64,000 bases of DNA from Phytophthora hibernalis. Its lineage: Eukaryota; Oomycota; Peronosporomycetes; Peronosporales; Peronosporaceae. Position 1 is the first letter of the stretch, and the number at the start of each line of letters is the position of its first letter. The stretch spans positions 868,001 through 932,000 of the forward strand of contig JAAKBF010000001.1 in the NCBI GenBank assembly GCA_012656075.1, given 5' to 3'. This document shows, piece after piece, positions 52,744 through 63,368 of this stretch. The notes beneath the pieces were generated by a model. The model was not told the DNA's origin. It did no database searches and was given only the letters and a program-made list of their open reading frames with translations. Both the position numbers and the translations under genes were made by a program.

Positions 52744-53997
52744 ATGACGGACCAGATCACGAGCATGGAAGGCGCCATCCGCGCGGCGGAGCAGACGCTC
52801 GAGCACCTGTTCAACCCGTCGCTGGAGCAGGACAAGCGCATCCCCATCGACCTGCTGCATGAGGCCAAGGGCTTGGCCTTCCTCACGGTCGTCAAGGCCG
52901 GCTTCATCTGGACGGGCAAGGTGGGCACGGGCATCGTCATCTCCAAGCTGCCGGACGGCCGCTGGTCGGCTCCCAGCGCCATCGGCACGGCCGGCATGGG
53001 CTTCGGCGCCGAGATGGGCGCGCAGATGATCGAGTTCATGATCATCCTCAACTCGGACACGGCCGTCAAGAGCTTCATGCAGAAGGGCCAGCTCTCGGCT
53101 GGTGCTAACCTCGAGTTCGCTGCCGGTCCCTACGGCCGCGCGGCCGGCGCTAACGCCAACTTCAGCGCCTCGGGCGTCGCCCCAACTACACGTACAGCCA
53201 CAGCAAGGGCCTGTTCGGCGGCGTGGGGCTTCAGGGCTCGGGCATCATGGCACGTGCCGAGATGAACAAGAAGTTCTACGGCCGCGAGATCACCCCCACG
53301 GAGATCCTCACGGGCGCCGTGGACCAACCTGCTGCAGCCTCCCAACTGTACGACGCGCTGCAACGCGTGGTGAGCATCCCACCCTCCGGCGGCGTGCAGA
53401 ACCTCAGGCAGAAGCTCATGTCGCCCTTCACGGACCGCATGCCCGCTGCTGCCGTCGGTCCGGACGTGCAAGTCGTGTACGACCGCGTCCTGCGCCTCAT
53501 TGAGGGCATCTCGGGTCCTGCTGGCGTGGACGAGTTCAAGACGAGCTGCAAGGACTATGGCCAGAACCGCTGCACGGACGACCAGTTCGTTCACTACCTG
53601 AGCACCAAGTTCTCGCCGGACCAGGTGGTGGAGCTCGTGCCGGAGGTCGTCAAGCTATTGCAGGACGCCAACAAGCGGAAATACATCTGGGTACGTCGTG
53701 GGAATGGAAAGGTGGAGAAGATATTGTGAGCTAACTGTCGCGCTGTTTGTTTTGTTTGTGCAGGACTACTATCTCACGGTTAAGGCTGAACACGGCTCGC
53801 AGCCCCGACCGGGCAACGCTGCGGCTGCGGCTTCGCCTTCGCTCTTTAAGTCAGGGAAGCTCACAGCTTCATGCCTCGTTTATTCAGGCGGAGAAGGCAG
53901 TGATGCGTCGAAGAAGCAGAACGAAGGCGTTGATCTCTACTGCCATTCCTTTATAACCTGCATTTACCTAATTAAGTTAGCATTCGAATGCTGCTAG
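52744..53997 (+). CDS. SYLF-domain (Ysc84/SH3YL1-like) lipid-binding protein
   Basis: Exons 52744-53690 and 53764-53997, intron 73 bp (GTACGT to TTTGTGCAG). 393 residues after one missing base at CCCC 53180-53183. The SYLF (DUF500) domain is clear: IPIDLLHEAKGLAFLTVVKA, GTGIVISKLPDGRWSAPSAI, GAEMGAQMIEFMIILNS, QLSAGANLEFAAGPYGR and, in the next frame, YTYSHSKGLFGGVGLQGS. SYLF proteins bind phosphoinositides and actin at endocytic sites. The second half (FKTSCKDYGQNRC onward) is an unassigned helical region, and the C-terminus after the intron is low in conserved features, so its frame is less sure. Confidence 0.85.
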
Positions 53998-54140
53998 TTT
54001 GGTTGCATCCGTGTTGTTCGTCGCACCAACAGTGTCTGTGTACTTGAAGCTCGCAATGATGGGGCATCATCATGCCAGCAGCATCTTCTCAATGGAATAC
54101 CCCACGGCAAGCAGTTTTGCTGCTTTTGCTCAAGAGCACT

Positions 54141-55349
54141 TCATCTTCTTACATGTATTTGGCGGTGCGATTTGCTGCGAGCAGTGCGCTGGTCAAAGTA
54201 ATGACCAAACTCACGATCAAGTGGGTCCAGTGGCGAGTTCTCACGATCAATGGTTTGGGGCAGCAATGGGGAGTCGTCGACACCGGACGACTCTTCTTCA
54301 TCGGAAGACGGCAGCGAAGAATTTCCCCAAGCAGGACAAAACCGCTCCTTATAAGCTTCCAAGGCCTGCTTGTTCGTGCCGTACGCCACAGCATTCAACA
54401 GTGGCTGAATTGGGTCACAGATGCTCTCCAGCACACTGAGGAACTCGTTGGGCGTGTGGTCAGCTCGGAAGAACTGCACCAGTCGGTTGATGACTCCCCA
54501 GACTGAGCACAGGAAGAAGATGCCGAGGTAGATCTTCACCTTCTCTCGGAAGCGAGGCGCCATGGGGTCCATGAACAGAAATTTGAGAATATTGTGATAG
54601 ATGCTCACGTTGAAGACGAACACACAGAGGACAGGCGCATAAAACAACAGAAGCTGCTGCAGGGCTCCTTCTCGTCGCCAAATGAGCGGGTCTTCTCCGC
54701 TTCTTCATGCGTCGTGTGTACTGCAATCCAGCACCATCGGCGATCAGCTCCACCGACTCCAAGACGGCCCGTCAGCTGACGCAGAACCAAATACACCAAC
54801 ACCACTCCAGGCAAACCCCATCCAACACCTCGATAAATCCACAGAAACTCTTCCGGGTACTCGTTCCTGAGCAAAACAATAAAACACATTGATCAGAACA
54901 ACTTGCTAGAGCTGACAGTACAGTATCAATGTCCACGCACCGCTTCACAATAATCTGGTACAGATGGAAGGCGAAGCAGGCAGTCCAGAGGTACGACGCC
55001 AGGTAGAAGTACTGCAGCGTCAACGCCTGCGCGTAGCACAGTCCCTCGTGCTGTCGGTAGTTCTGTCCCAAGCCATTCACCACTAGTGACCTAAACACAC
55101 AAACGTCCACAAGATAACGTAGCAAGACACTTAATGTCAATGACCATCGTCCAGCTAGGAATCAAAAGTTGCGACGCACACGGCGAAGGCGACGGCGGTG
55201 ACGAGCCCCGCCAGCCCCAGCGACGTAACGATGCGGCGACTGACGTAGTTTGGAGCATCCACATGCCTCCACGTTGCCAGCAAGAAGCCGCAGCCTGCGC
55301 AGGACACGCACGCGGCCAGGAGCAGCAACACCTCTTGCACCAGCGCCAT
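54141..55349 (-). CDS. cAMP-receptor-like GPCR
   Basis: Exons (reverse): 55349-55180, 55090-54941 and 54866-54141; introns of 89 bp (GTGCGT to TTTAG) and 74 bp (GTGCGT to CTCAG). 348 residues after one missing base at 54667. Seven hydrophobic helices: VLLLLAACVSCAGCGFLLA, IVTSLGLAGLVTAVAFAV, LTLQYFYLASYLWTACFAF, GVGWGLPGVVLVYLVLRQL, LLLFYAPVLCVFVFNV and YLGIFFLCSVWGVINRLV, then a last helix (LNAVAYG). ADRRWCWI before helix 5 is typical of the Dictyostelium cAMP-receptor family. An acidic Ser-rich tail (SSLPSSDEEESSG) is a likely phosphorylation region. ATG 55349 chosen because the upstream ATG lies inside an Inr-like element. Confidence 0.82.
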
Positions 55350-55386
55350 CCTCACGTACGTTAAGTATCCAATGAATTCAAAGAGT

Positions 55387-55403
55387 GGCATACGTGAATG
55401 ATA
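55387..55403 (-). promoter_or_regulatory. Inr-like element of the cAMP-receptor-like gene
   Basis: Reverse strand TATCATTCACGTATGCC, about 40 bp before ATG 55349. Confidence 0.4.
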
Positions 55404-55553
55404 GGACCACATCATGTCCACCACACCACATTCAGTACACAATAATATAGTGCGTATGTATATGATAGCTCAACATCGGGTAGTCCACATAAAACAATGT
55501 GGGCTACATCGGTATACGGCAGTCATTTGGAGACGGTGGGGGTTCGGCCTATC

Positions 55554-55569
55554 GCTCACTCTGTCTTTT
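55554..55569 (+). promoter_or_regulatory. Inr element of the TAF5 gene
   Basis: GCTCACTCTGTCTTTT, 26 bp before ATG 55595, fits the oomycete initiator. Confidence 0.5.
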
Positions 55570-55594
55570 GCTCAATTGGAGGGAGGCAGGTTCC

Positions 55595-58371
55595 ATGCCG
55601 TCGCTCGCTTCGCCCGGGGCCTCTGCTCGCCCCGCCGCGTCTCCTCTCGCATCCCAGGCGTCTCCCGGTCGTGTGCACACCGTCGCGGCTCTGCAGTCCC
55701 TGGAAGACCCTGCGAGATCTGATGCAAACGCCTCCGTCATGGACGAGCTCCTGCTAAAGTATCTGCAATCGAGAGGGTATCACGTCTCAAAGGGGGCCGC
55801 GCATCAACTTTCAAGTGTGCAGCCTCAAGCCACAGATGAGGAGCGACGACGACTGCTCGGGGACCCAGCGGACGCCAGCATCGATAAGTACGCGCGGCAG
55901 TTGGGCTTGACCACGGAGGCCTGCACTGCGAATCACTTGGTACGTTGCAACGGCAATGCCCATTGATACAGCAGTAGCTGCTACTACTGCAACTAGGTTT
56001 TAGCCAATTGCTCTAGAAAGAACGGCATTTGAAGCCTTCTGGATGCTGAAATAACGTCGTTTTCTGTTGCTGACACTTGGCTGGGATCTTTATCGGGACT
56101 GTAGCTGTTCTACGGACTCACGAGAGGCAACCCTGAAGCGTACGATGAGGCGTACGGGAAGCTGCTGGACTGGATCTGCAACTCGTTGGACATGTACCGC
56201 AGCGAGCTACACGCGGTGGCCTTTCCGGTCTTTGTGCACTGCTTTTTGGAGCTACTGGCGAAGGGCTTTGTCGAAGCAGGCAGGAAGTTTTTCCACCAGT
56301 ATGCGCCGGACCACACAAGACTGCACTTGGAGGAGCTGCGCACTCTTAGTCTCGTGTTTTCACCCCAACATTTGCGAGAAAACGAGTACGTGCGTGAGGT
56401 ACTGCACAGCAAGTTCAACGTGGAGATGAGTTTGCTGTCCTTTGAGCTGCTCAACACATTTTTGAGCCAGGAGCGGCTCTTCTTGCTGCTGTCGATTGTG
56501 AACGAGCGTGTGAACCTCGTGGTGACGTCAAACCAGCCAGGCATACAGATTCAGCAGCTCCAAGATGCAGTTACACCCGGCGAGGCTGGCGCACTGAATA
56601 ATATGGAGCCGAAGGATGATGCAGCCAGTGGATACAAGACTTCCGACGAACTTGCCCAGGCTGTCGCTTCGTCGGAACACCCCAGTGAGAGTGAAATTGC
56701 TATGCCTTTAACAACGGGTGTCTACGATGTAGATTATATGGTGCGGGCTGCCAACGGCAACACTGCAGATGTTGCAGGTGGCCACACTGTGCACGATCTT
56801 AACGCAATTTCTGTCAACTGGGGAGTCCTTCCTGAGCGCAAGTTTCATGACCCCTTGGCAGAAGAAGAGGATGGCGATGCTTCAACGGGAAACGAAGGGG
56901 GCGCTACTTCGAATGGAGCGGGAAGCGGCAATTCAGTTGGTGGTGCTGCATCTACTGGTGACGCAGCTGACGGAGACAAGAAGGGTGCAGACAGCTCTAA
57001 AGCTGGTGATAAAGGCAAGTCGTCTGCGGCTTCAACAGATGCACACCGCAAACACAAGCGCGTAAAACTATCAAATGATGATGCAACTGGCAAGAAGAAG
57101 GACTTATTGGAAGAGATTGGCCCGATTCCCGATCGGAAAAACGCGTTCAACGCTGAAGTAATGGAGAAGCTCGTACTGCGCGTACCAGCTACGATGAAGG
57201 AGCACATTCTCGAAGATGTTCGAGTGCGTGCACCTGTGAGTCGGAGTGCGCTGCCTTCAGTGCTGTGTTTTACGCTATTGAACTCAGCAACACATATTAA
57301 CAATATGTGCTTCAGCGATGATGTGACTATGATGGGCGCTGCCTGCGACGATGCCTCATTCCGTGTATGGCGCAATGACGACCAGCCATTGGGAACGGCC
57401 ACAGGTTCCGCCTACCATGGCAATGCAGGATCGTCGTACACCGAAGCCGAAGACGACGAGAAAATGGCTGTGTTACGAGGTCACTCTAGCGCTGTGTACG
57501 GTGCCAGTTTTTCGCCGGACAATCGTTTCGCACTCACAGCGTCAGCTGACTCGACAGTGCGGCTGTGGAGTCTAGCTGCAAAGAGCAACTTGGTCGTGTA
57601 CCGCTCGCACCAGGGCGCTCCAGTCTGGGATGTAACGTTTGCACCGCTAGGATACTACTTTGCCACCTGCTCCATGGATCGGACAGCGCGACTTTGGAGT
57701 ACGGATCACATGACACCACTGCGCGTTTTCGCTGGGCATTTGTCGGATGTAGACTGTGTACGGTTTCACCCGAATCATAACTACCTGGCCACCGGTTCTC
57801 GCGACAAGACCGTTCGGTTGTGGGACGTTCAGTCGGGCAAATGCGTGCGTGTATTCACGGGCCACTTCCGCGGCGTACAGTGTCTTGCGTTTTCGCGCAA
57901 TGGTCGGTATTTAGCAAGCTCAGGTGAGGACCAATACATTAATGTCTGGGACCTGCAGGCCGGCAAGCGATTGGAGACTCTGATGGGCCACAAGGCCATG
58001 GTTACCTCGCTGGACTTTAGTCAGGAAAGCTCCATTCTAGCAAGCGGTGGCTTGGACTCCACGGTGCGTCTCTGGGATATGAAGGCGCTTACTGAGAAGC
58101 CCACAACGTACTCGGCGCTTTCGGGCGCAATGGCAGACTTGCACGTGAACTCATCGGATGACAGCGCGTCAAACAAGACGCAGCTTCCAGGCCGGAGCCG
58201 ATTTGTGAAGCCTGTTCCGGTGGTGCGGCCGGGGCGGTACAGGAGCTGCCATCCTCGCGCTTCCTTCTCAAGACACTGCGGTCCAAGCAGACGCCCATGT
58301 ACCGTGTGCAATTTACGCCGCGCAACCTGCTGCTTGCTGGCGGCATCTTCCAGCCGAAAATGGAGACGTAG
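55595..58371 (+). CDS. TAF5: TFIID subunit 5 (TAF5)
   Basis: Exons 55595-55939 and 56105-58371; the 165-bp intron is the longest in the window. 870 residues after one missing base at GGGG 58231-58234. A LisH-like start (VMDELLLKYLQSRGYHV) is followed by the TAF5 NTD2 domain (YGKLLDWICNSLDMYRSEL, VFVHCFLELLAKGFVEAG). A Gly/Ser-rich acidic linker comes next. Six or more WD40 blades follow (VLRGHSSAVYGASFSPDNRF, LASSGEDQYINVWDLQAGKR, LASGGLDSTVRLWDM). The end, LKTLRSKQTPMYRVQFTPRN, matches the TAF5 terminus and is reached only after the frame correction. It scaffolds TFIID in the nucleus. Start from the Inr at 55554. Confidence 0.93.
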
Positions 58372-58463
58372 TTAGCTCTAGCGCAGAATAACGCCACGGT
58401 CTTTTGAAGGATAATCTAATGCGACTGCCGTACCAACAAGACGTGTATTGACCAAGTTAAAAG

Positions 58464-59197
58464 CTACTTCCGAATAGCAAGCGCGACTGCCAACGCAGCC
58501 GCCACCACAGCGAGTCCTGCCGTCGCGCGCGTGGCGACCTGCAACGTCTTCTCGAGAGCGTCCACTCGCTCGAGCACGCCACCATTGAGCGCGCCGCGTA
58601 CTTTCCCAGCACGTCGGGCTCGAGGTTGACACGGTCGCCGACCTTCTTGAGCGGCAGGATGATGTGGTTCTGTGTGTGCGAGATGAGCATGATGGAGAAC
58701 CAGCGGTTGGTGCGGTCCACCTCGCACACCGTGAGGCTCGTGCCGTCAATGGCGATGTAGCCCTTGGTCACGATGTCGCGCAGGATCTCGGGCGCCACTG
58801 AGATCTTGACCCAGAGCGATTCGTCCTCGCGTGTGAAGGACAGGATGGAACCCGTGCCGTCCACATGGCCCTGTACGAAGTGGCCGCTGTTGCGTGCGTC
58901 CACGCCCATGCTGCGCTCCACGTTCACCTTGTCGCCGGCCGTGAGCTCGCCCAGGTTGGTGCGGCGCAGCGTCTCGGGTGCCACGCCGAAGGCCACGCGG
59001 TCCGCGTCGATGCTCGTGGCCGTCAGACACGTGCCGTTCACGGCGATGCTGCAGCCCAGGTACGCGCCCTCCAGCGCCACGGTCACGCGCACCACCAACT
59101 CGAAGCCCGTTCCGCGCTCGCCGTCCCACATCAGTAGGTCGTCGCGTCCCTGCATGGACACGACCGTGCCGATCTCCTCGATGATACCCGTGAACAT
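58464..59197 (-). CDS. Riboflavin synthase (alpha chain type)
   Basis: 244 residues after one missing base at 58594-58595. The start MFTGIIEEIGTVVSMQG and the two lumazine-binding barrels are diagnostic: barrel 1 with CSIAVNGTCLTAT, barrel 2 with HFVQGHVDGTGSI and GYIAIDGTSLTVCEVDR. The enzyme dismutates two 6,7-dimethyl-8-ribityllumazine molecules to riboflavin. After the usual end (VNLEPDVLGKY) the corrected frame adds about 45 residues, including a possible short coiled coil (LERVDALEKTLQVAT). A hydrophobic terminus, GLAVVAAALAVALAIRK, closes it and is unusual for this soluble family; it may anchor the enzyme to a membrane. Confidence 0.92.
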
Positions 59198-59220
59198 GAC
59201 GGTCGAGGTGCGTCAGCGAC

Positions 59221-59240
59221 GTCAAAATGGAAAATGGCAG
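59221..59240 (-). promoter_or_regulatory. Inr+FPR core promoter of the riboflavin synthase gene
   Basis: Reverse strand CTGCCATTTTCCATTTTGAC, 24 bp before ATG 59197; near-perfect oomycete Inr plus flanking region. Confidence 0.7.
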
Positions 59241-59354
59241 TCAAGTTGTCAACTCCAATACAAAATGCAAGTCATTTCTGTTACGTAATCAGCGTATGGG
59301 ACACTTTGATTCGTACACCGTACTAAGTACGACATGAAAGTAGCCATGTGTAAA

Positions 59355-60269
59355 CTAATAGGTGTCGGTACTCTGCTGACCCTGTGCGATCTTGACGCCG
59401 GCGCTCGTGCCGAGACGCGTAGCTCCGAGTGCGATCATCTTCTCTGCGTCGACGATCGAGCGTATGCCACCACTGGCCTTCACCTGCTTGGCCGCGGGCA
59501 TGGCGATGCTCACCATGAGCTTCACGTCTTCCTCGCTGGCACCTACCGTAAGTGCAAGTCAATCTGATTAGTTAGTAAGTGTACGGGTTCAACGCGTTCA
59601 TCGACCCAATTTCAAACAAGCAGACGCACCACGCGTGGAGAACCCCGTGGACGTCTTGATGAAGTCAGTGCCAGCGGCGATAGCAAGCTCGCTAGCCTTG
59701 CGGATCTGGTCTGCGTTGAGTAGCGCCGTCTCGAGAATCACCTTGCTGGTGGCGCTGCGCTCCTTGCACACGGCTACAACAGCGCAGATGTCGCGCAGCA
59801 CAAAGTCGTACTCTTCCGCCAGCAGCATTCCGACGTTGATGACCATGTCGATCTCCTCGGCGCCAGCGTCCAGACACTGTTGGGCCTCGAACGCCTTGGT
59901 AGCGGTGGTGGCAGCACCGAGCGGAAAACCCACGACGCAACACACCTTCACGTGGGACTTGCTGCTGTCCTGGAGCCCCTCCAATGTCTGCGATGAATGA
60001 ACTACAGTGAGAAAAATTATCTTGGGGACAACAGTGTGACTGCTCTTTCGCTGCTCCTCGCACCTTGCGAGCTAACGACGCGTACGACGAGTTGACGCAC
60101 ACAGAACAGAAGGAGTATTGGACCGCTTCCTGGCACAGCGTCTTGATCTGCACAGGCAGAGCGTCCGCCTGTTGACAAAAAGATCAGATTAGCCATAGAG
60201 GTCATAACAATGCAATGAGATTGCACCGTATTGAACCTTTAGGAGCGTGTGGTCGACGTATTGGTTCAT
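59355..60269 (-). CDS. Deoxyribose-phosphate aldolase
   Basis: Four exons (reverse): 60269-60237, 60168-60064, 59987-59630 and 59542-59355; introns of 68, 76 and 87 bp; 227 residues, no frame damage. DeoC signatures: MNQYVDHTLLKADAL, VCVNSSYASLARK, KVCCVVGFPLGAATTATKAF, GAEEIDMVINVGML, KVILETALLN, FIKTSTGFSTRGAS (Schiff-base lysine in the KTSTGF motif) and VKASGGIRSIVDAEKMIALG. It cleaves 2-deoxyribose-5-phosphate to acetaldehyde and glyceraldehyde-3-phosphate in nucleoside breakdown. Clear single-gene assignment. Confidence 0.93.
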
Positions 60270-60467
60270 GATCCGCGCTCTGGTGTTGTGCAATGCAATT
60301 GGTGAATGACATTAGGCTGCAAAGGTCCTCACACCTCGGTAAGTATTCATCAGAATAGGCTCGGTTCCATTGGTCAAAACTAAATGCAGCTTGGTGCGAT
60401 TCGATTCGTTGAAAAGAGGGCTACTGCGACACAACTTCAACTCGCACACGTCACAGATTTTCGCCAC

Positions 60468-61976
60468 TCAAGTGACCTTCGAGGCAGCGGCCGCGACGGC
60501 AGCGCCCATCAAGCCGCCGGGGCGAGCAAAGCGCAGCGTGTGCAGCGCCCACAGCGATGAACCGAGAACGAGCGTCGCACCCCCTGGTGCACCATCGCTA
60601 GCGACGTTGGCACCTCGTTCACCAGCATCGTCGCACCCATGAAGACCTTTCAGCGGAAGCAAGGCAGATCAGTAAGTGAAAAGGGTACACAATAGAACCA
60701 GCAACAGCTCGTACCTGGCCACCCACAGCTGCAAACGCCAGCGTCATTGCGCGTTTGGCGTCTTCTGGAAGGTTCGTCCAGATGTTGGGCTTGCGCGCCT
60801 TCATGAACACCACCGTGTAGGCCGCGAGCGTCGTCAAAGCCAGCAAGCGGTGGTCGAACTGCACGAGAGCTACGTTGTCGTAAAAGTTTCTCAGCCACGG
60901 CTGTGAACAGAAACGAAGGGTTAGCACTGCCGAGTCGACACGAAATCAGAGACCGAAGCCATTACCTTCTGCTCAAAGAGGCCATGCGGGATCCAATCCC
61001 CGTTCATTCTCGGAAACGTTTGGAATTCCTGCCCGCCGTCAATCTCCGCCACCAGCGACCCCGCGAAAATTGTGCCGGCGACCAGGCTCGTCAACGCCAC
61101 AAAGTGCTTGCGGACCTCGCCGACCTCTTTTAGCACTCCCGGCGTCAGGAGTCCACGCACCGTGATCGCTCTCGACACAGGGGACACGATTCCGAGCCCC
61201 GTCCAGACTAACAGCGAAAAGGTCGCCAGTGACAGCGCCGACTGCATTTTAAATTAACAGACATCAATATGATCAGACATCAATATGATCAGACTACCGT
61301 AGTGCGCCGACTGCGTAAAGCACTTACGTGGACTGGAAGGAAGAACGTGGCTCCCTCAAACATCGGCTTGCGGTCGTGTTGGTCGGTCCCACCAAGAGGC
61401 TTGACATTCTTTTCCACCATCTCTCGGCCGATGTACAGCTGAGTAGCCCCCAGTCCAGCGATAAGCGCTAGTGGAGCCTGGGCAGGGATCGGAATCTTGC
61501 CTTTCATCGCGAAGTACGTAAGGGGTCCCACGAATGAGAGTGCCGTTAATTGACCGAGCACACGGTGAGCCGATTCCCATTTATAGTTTCGCTTGAAATC
61601 TTCCAGCGTCTAACAGAAAACACAAACCGTTGAACTCGCTTAGATTGCCTGGATGACAAGAGATACCGTTATCAAACTCTTGACTCACCATGGGGGTGCG
61701 TTGCGAGCGAGCGCAAAAGTCACGGTAGACATCAAACTCGTCGTGCCACTCGCTTTCAGTCCTCGGTGAATGCATGAATTCCGGCTTCCAGTACAGCGTT
61801 GAAGCACCCGCTCGTGTGAGGCGTGCCGCAGCACCAACAGTAAGCGTCGTTGCCACCAGTCCTGCCGTACCAAACAGCCACCACGGTAATGGCGACTTCA
61901 TCATCGAGCTCTTTGACTTCTGGAGCATATTCGAAGTCCATGACGCGGAGTAGCGCTGCAGATAGTATATCTTCAT
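60468..61976 (-). CDS. COX15: Heme A synthase (COX15), mitochondrial
   Basis: Five exons (reverse): 61976-61689, 61609-61328, 61241-60966, 60900-60715 and 60646-60468; introns of 79, 86, 65 and 68 bp, all phase 0. 403 residues after one missing base at CCCCC 60580-60584. COX15 landmarks: GAAARLTRAGASTLYWKPEF, TESEWHDEFDVY, FKRNYKWESAHRVLGQLTAL, GREMVEKNV, VAEIDGGQEFQTFPRMNGDW, LVQFDHRLLALTTLAAY and SLAMVHQG. The His residues in ESAHR, QFDHR and MVHQ are the expected heme ligands. It oxidises heme O to heme A for cytochrome oxidase in the mitochondrial inner membrane. The basic N-terminus fits a targeting peptide. Confidence 0.9.
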
Positions 61977-62450
61977 CAGTTTTGCTCTAGGAGATTCGCC
62001 AAAACCCACTGCATTTCCTACCCTTTGGCCGTGACTCAGCTGCGACCGCAGTGCCAGGCTGGTTAGCGAATGTTTTGACGTCGAAACACCTCTGTTGTTC
62101 ACCACAACCCGTTAATGGACACAACCCGTTAATGGAGGAGACTTCGACTTCTTCCACGTAAACATGGAGAAATACTACGTACAAGTACGCACCAGAAGTA
62201 GTTGAGACGTCATTTTGGAGTTGAGCTTTGCACGGTATTTTCAACTGTGAGAAGAACTTGCTCAGGCTCCTGTATCGCCCGGGAAAGTGATCGGTTTGAA
62301 GGATTCGACAGTTAGGACAAAATAGCTTTCATTGCGACAACCTCTGGGACTGCAGTCTGGGACGGGAAATACTCGCGATGCATTGACCACGCTCTATCGT
62401 CATTTCACGGGTCTTCTTTCTTCAAGCCGAGATGGGTGCCGTGTACGCTG
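61977..62450. other. 470-bp intergenic region
   Basis: 5' flank of COX15 and 3' flank of the RNase. A direct repeat of ACAACCCGTTAATGGA occurs near 62103-62132. No gene seen. Confidence 0.45.
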
Positions 62451-63368
62451 TCAGCGTGATCGGGGAGTCACTCGAGCACACCGAGAATGTGGAGGTCGCC
62501 GAGGAGCAGCGCAGTCGATCTGCGTCGTGGGGCCCTCGCTCGTGATATCTGTCGGCTTTTCGTAGCACGTGCGGATAGCAGACAGTTGGTTGCTGCCATC
62601 CACAGCAGAGCACAGCACCATGACGCTGTGGCCATACAGCGCCTCTATCTCCGCCAGGGTCGTCTCAGGTGTTGACTGAGCAGCCCATTTATTGATCTGC
62701 TGGGTGGCCGTGCTGATGCGCTCGGCCGTGTTCAGCGTGGCAGTGAAGTACGTGACGGCGGCCGAGATGTAGTCGTCACCGTCAGCGGCGTAGCAGAGAC
62801 CGTGCTTCTGGAACTCGTGGTTGTAGATCTCGCACAGCGAGTCGTACGTTGTGGCCTGCGTAGCATCTACCCACTTCTCGCCCATCGTGGAGAGCAGAGT
62901 GCTCTGGGCCGCAGCGAAGTCAGCAGCGTTGTACGGCGCGTTCGTCACGGTGGAGCTCGGGTTGCAGCAGCTCACGTAGCCATCATCGTAGTTGGGCCAC
63001 AGACCGTGAATCGTGAGCTCGCTCTTGACCACACTCTCTATGCAAGCCGTACCGTTCGGGTAGACGTCGATGTTCTGGTGTGAGATGGTCGAGTCGACTC
63101 CCTTGAGCAGGTCGCGGCAGAACTGCGGCACGAAAAGCTCCTCCAACACGAGGTAGTCGAAGTCCCCGGGTGTCTCGGTCTTGGCGAGGCAGGCGGCGTC
63201 TGAGGTCAGACACGTCTTGGCCGGCGCCGAGCAAATATTCACACACTGGTTGGTGGGGTCCGAAGCGAGCCAGCCACCGGCGTAGTTGGTGGCCGCTGCA
63301 GTCGAGGCCTGGAAGTCGGCGGCCAGCAAGGTGGAGGCAAGGAGGGCGGTGGCGAAAATAGCGAACAT
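62451..63368 (-). CDS. Secreted RNase T2
   Basis: 305 residues from ATG 63368. The signal peptide is MFAIFATALLASTLLAADFQ. Both catalytic segments are present: CAS I as SELTIHGLWPNYDDG and CAS II as NHEFQKHGLCYA, holding the two histidines, Glu and Lys used by the family. Many cysteines (CVNICSAPAKTC, VSCCNPSS) fit a disulfide-bonded extracellular enzyme. RNase T2 cuts single-stranded RNA through a 2',3'-cyclic phosphate; in a plant-associated oomycete it may act in the apoplast (inference). The last 20 residues are uncertain: one missing base near 62485 would give a different, Ser/Thr-rich end finishing at 62422. Confidence 0.9.
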   Translation of the reverse strand: MFAIFATALLASTLLAADFQASTAAATNYAGGWLASDPTNQCVNICSAPAKTCLTSDAACLAKTETPGDFDYLVLEELFVPQFCRDLLKGVDSTISHQNIDVYPNGTACIESVVKSELTIHGLWPNYDDGYVSCCNPSSTVTNAPYNAADFAAAQSTLLSTMGEKWVDATQATTYDSLCEIYNHEFQKHGLCYAADGDDYISAAVTYFTATLNTAERISTATQQINKWAAQSTPETTLAEIEALYGHSVMVLCSAVDGSNQLSAIRTCYEKPTDITSEGPTTQIDCAAPRRPPHSRCARVTPRSR

